A program made the position numbers and the translations under genes. DNA of 49,731 nucleotides from Listeria cornellensis FSL F6-0969 (GTDB lineage: Bacteria > Bacillota > Bacilli > Lactobacillales > Listeriaceae): the NCBI RefSeq assembly GCF_000525855.1, contig NZ_AODE01000034.1, positions 1-49,731 on the forward strand. The letters are read 5' to 3'. Each line of letters begins with the position of its first letter. Position 1 is the first letter of the stretch. Of this stretch, positions 47,531 through 49,731 are shown one piece after another. The notes under the pieces were generated by a model. That model had not been told where the DNA came from. It saw only the letters and a program-made list of their open reading frames with translations, and searched no databases.

Positions 47531-49663
47531 TTGAGACAGTTAAAAATCTTAGTCTATGGTGACATGGATTTGAATATTATGGACGGTTCAGCGGTTTGGT
47601 TAACATCGATGGCATCCATGCTGGCAATTAATCCGAGTGTAAAAACGGATGTGTTGTTAAAAGCGAAAAAACAGAATACACGATTGACGGGCGGTATTTC
47701 TAATTTTGATAATGTGACGTTACTGGACCCATTTGAGACATTTCCAGGTATGCCTTTTGTAAATGGAAATCGGATTCAAGTAGCGGAAGCTTTGGCAAGG
47801 ATGGAAGTTTTGAATAAGAAAAATGAGTACCATTTGATTATCATTCGCGGGTTTGCGCTTGTGAAAGAGATGATGAAGCATCCAGATTTGATGAAGAAAA
47901 CGTTGCCTTATATCACGGATTTCAATCATGATCCGAAGATAATCTCTGATACCGAACGTTCGGAATTACGTCAAGTCTATGATAGCTTTCCGAATATGTT
48001 TTTACAAACCGAGGCAACACGCGCGATTTTTAGCGAACTGATGGATGTGAGTGGGGATAAAGTGGCGATTCTGTCACCCATGATTCCCGCGCAACCGAAT
48101 GTTCCAGATTATCGTAATCGGAATAACCAATTGATTTACAGTGGGAAATTCGCGGTGGAGTGGTATACGGAAGAAATTATCCGCGCGGCGCGAAAAATCG
48201 AAGACACGGACATTACATTTCGCATCGTGGGCGACAAATTCCAAGGGGATCTGCGTGCACGAAATGGCAAGATTAAACAAGCGTTTCAACAAACGTCGAA
48301 CATTGATTGGGTTGGCGCAGTGTCCCGTGCGGAGTCGCAAGAATATATTGCGTCAGCAGACGTCGGCATTAGCTGGCGCAGCGAGTTGATTGATAATGAT
48401 GCTTCGGTAGAATTGTCAACAAAATTGTTGGAATACGCCCGACTTGGAAAACCAGTTTTATTACGGCGCACGAAAATGCATGAACAACTACTAGGCAGTG
48501 ATTACGAATTATTCGTAGACACTGAGGCTGAATTTTTAGAAAAGACACAATTGGTATTAAATGATTCTGCAATCTACAAACGTGCTGCAAAAGCGATGTA
48601 TCGAGCAAGTCAGAAATTCACTCTGGAAGCTTCTTACAACCGTTTGAAAGACATTTTATGGAGCTACAATCAAGAGCCGATGAATCTCTTATTTGCAAGT
48701 CATGATTTGAAATTTATGACTGATATTATCGATTACCTTGAACATCAACCGAATATCAACGTTAAAATAGATCACTGGACGAATCATACGGAGCACGATA
48801 TGGCGAACAGTAAAGCGATGCTCGACTGGGCTGACATGATTTACTGCGAATGGGGCCTTGGCAACGCGGTTTGGTATTCCCAAAACAAAAAGCCAAATCA
48901 AAAGCTCATTGTTCGCGTCCACGCACAAGAAAAACGTACCCCCCATCCTTTCAACTATAACCTCGAGGCCATCGATCATATCATCGCGGTGTGCCCGTTC
49001 ATCATGGAAGAAATGCACCGAATTTGCCAGATTCCCCGCCACAAGATGATCCTGATAGCCAATACGATTGACACGGAAAAACTGGATCGTCCGAAAAAAG
49101 CGAATATCGACTTTAACCTCGGCATTTGCGGCGTGATTCCAAAAATTAAAGGGCTAGACAAAGCACTCGATATTTTTGAACAACTATGGCAACAAGATAA
49201 GCGTTACACCTTATTTATCAAAGGACAGCTACCAAAAGATGTCGCTTGGTTAATGGGACGCAACGCAGAACGGGAATATTATGACGCAGTATTTGCACGA
49301 ATCAGAGCAGCGGAATGGAAAGACAGTGTCGTGTTCGATAAACAGGGCAATGACGTTCACGAATGGTTACAGAAAATAGGTTACCTTTTATCAACGAGTG
49401 AATCCGAAAGTTTCCATACTGTTTTAATGGAAGGTATGGCGGCCGGCTCTACACCGTGCTTACTCAACTGGCCAGGCGTGGAAACCGTCTACCCAGCCAG
49501 CTCTATTTTTGAAACACCAGCAGCTATCGTGGACTTTATTGCGAACAACGAATTAAACGAAACCGACCAACAAAGCTATAAAAACTACGCCTATAAATAT
49601 TTTAACAAAGCAAAAATTTGTCACGAAATTGAGAACTTATTGACCGCAACATTTGCGGGCTAG
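47531..49663 (+). CDS. Two-domain glycosyltransferase (GT4-like)
   Basis: A 710-residue protein, TTG start after GGAG. Two GT-B units in one chain: the first about residues 1-380 (STKLLEYARLGKPVLLRR donor motif), the second about 390-705 (ANTIDTEKLDRPKKA; STSESESFHTVLMEGMAAG). Both are GT4/CgeB-like without an obvious acceptor clue. Tandem transferases can add two sugars in sequence. Confidence 0.82.
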   Translation: MRQLKILVYGDMDLNIMDGSAVWLTSMASMLAINPSVKTDVLLKAKKQNTRLTGGISNFDNVTLLDPFETFPGMPFVNGNRIQVAEALARMEVLNKKNEYHLIIIRGFALVKEMMKHPDLMKKTLPYITDFNHDPKIISDTERSELRQVYDSFPNMFLQTEATRAIFSELMDVSGDKVAILSPMIPAQPNVPDYRNRNNQLIYSGKFAVEWYTEEIIRAARKIEDTDITFRIVGDKFQGDLRARNGKIKQAFQQTSNIDWVGAVSRAESQEYIASADVGISWRSELIDNDASVELSTKLLEYARLGKPVLLRRTKMHEQLLGSDYELFVDTEAEFLEKTQLVLNDSAIYKRAAKAMYRASQKFTLEASYNRLKDILWSYNQEPMNLLFASHDLKFMTDIIDYLEHQPNINVKIDHWTNHTEHDMANSKAMLDWADMIYCEWGLGNAVWYSQNKKPNQKLIVRVHAQEKRTPHPFNYNLEAIDHIIAVCPFIMEEMHRICQIPRHKMILIANTIDTEKLDRPKKANIDFNLGICGVIPKIKGLDKALDIFEQLWQQDKRYTLFIKGQLPKDVAWLMGRNAEREYYDAVFARIRAAEWKDSVVFDKQGNDVHEWLQKIGYLLSTSESESFHTVLMEGMAAGSTPCLLNWPGVETVYPASSIFETPAAIVDFIANNELNETDQQSYKNYAYKYFNKAKICHEIENLLTATFAG

Positions 49664-49687
49664 GTTCTGGACACGAGGAGAGAAATT

Positions 49688-49731
49688 ATGATAAGCGATA
49701 TCATTATTGAAAAACTGACACATCCCACCTA
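49688..49731 (+). CDS. Start of a further glycan-operon gene (partial)
   Basis: GAGGAG then ATG 49688 opens MISDIIIEKLTHPT, running off the window end. Probably the next gene of the glycan operon. No family can be assigned from 14 residues. Confidence 0.55.
   Translation, partial: MISDIIIEKLTHPT

Overview
The window looks like a chromosomal segment of a low-GC Firmicute, most likely a Listeria-like member of the Listeriaceae. The evidence is strong purine-rich ribosome binding sites, a WxL surface protein beside an Mga-type regulator, a giant secreted adhesin ending in TGDVAK-type Ig modules, an LPXTG protein, and an LXG toxin locus with two small LXG-partner proteins. The species cannot be fixed from the sequence alone.

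Layout. Positions 1-5781: divergent TetR regulator and short-chain dehydrogenase, then a MarR regulator with a heterodimeric ABC exporter. Positions 5782-6205: two long hairpin repeats; a third copy lies at 13178-13298. Positions 6206-10127: a broken P-loop kinase, a broken L,D-transpeptidase-like protein, a secreted M6-type metalloprotease and a Gly/His-tailed MarR protein with two perfect operators. Positions 10226-15346: a small membrane protein, floA with an NfeD partner (the 3' end of floA is tandemly duplicated), a MerR/SRPBCC pair, an azoreductase and a broken Eis-like acetyltransferase.

Positions 15458-21862: tRNA-Ser(CGA) followed by a 6.3 kb genomic island bounded by a perfect 32-bp direct repeat of the tRNA 3' end. 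The island holds a two-gene membrane module of unknown function, an LXG toxin locus (DUF3130-like and DUF3958-like partners plus an LXG protein with a C-terminal WHH nuclease), and a bank of SUKH, YezG-like and DUF4274-like immunity genes. No integrase is visible.

Positions 22142-34938: LPXTG repeat protein, LysR with a YeiH-type exporter, a second heterodimeric ABC exporter, a GRP-type sugar transporter, a WxL protein and an Mga-like regulator. A 61-bp block upstream of the WxL gene recurs upstream of the long leader of the adhesin, which suggests coordinate control. Positions 34939-49731: a 1624-residue adhesin, a small lipoprotein, then a tightly packed glycan operon (UDP-sugar dehydrogenase, several glycosyltransferases, an FkbM-like/coiled-coil protein) that runs off the window.

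Major caveat: about twelve reading-frame breaks were found, nearly all at homopolymer runs, mostly one extra A or T. They hit unrelated genes and repair cleanly by changing one base. Consensus error is the simplest explanation, so genes typed here as pseudogenes are probably intact in the organism. Phase variation or real decay cannot be excluded from sequence alone.
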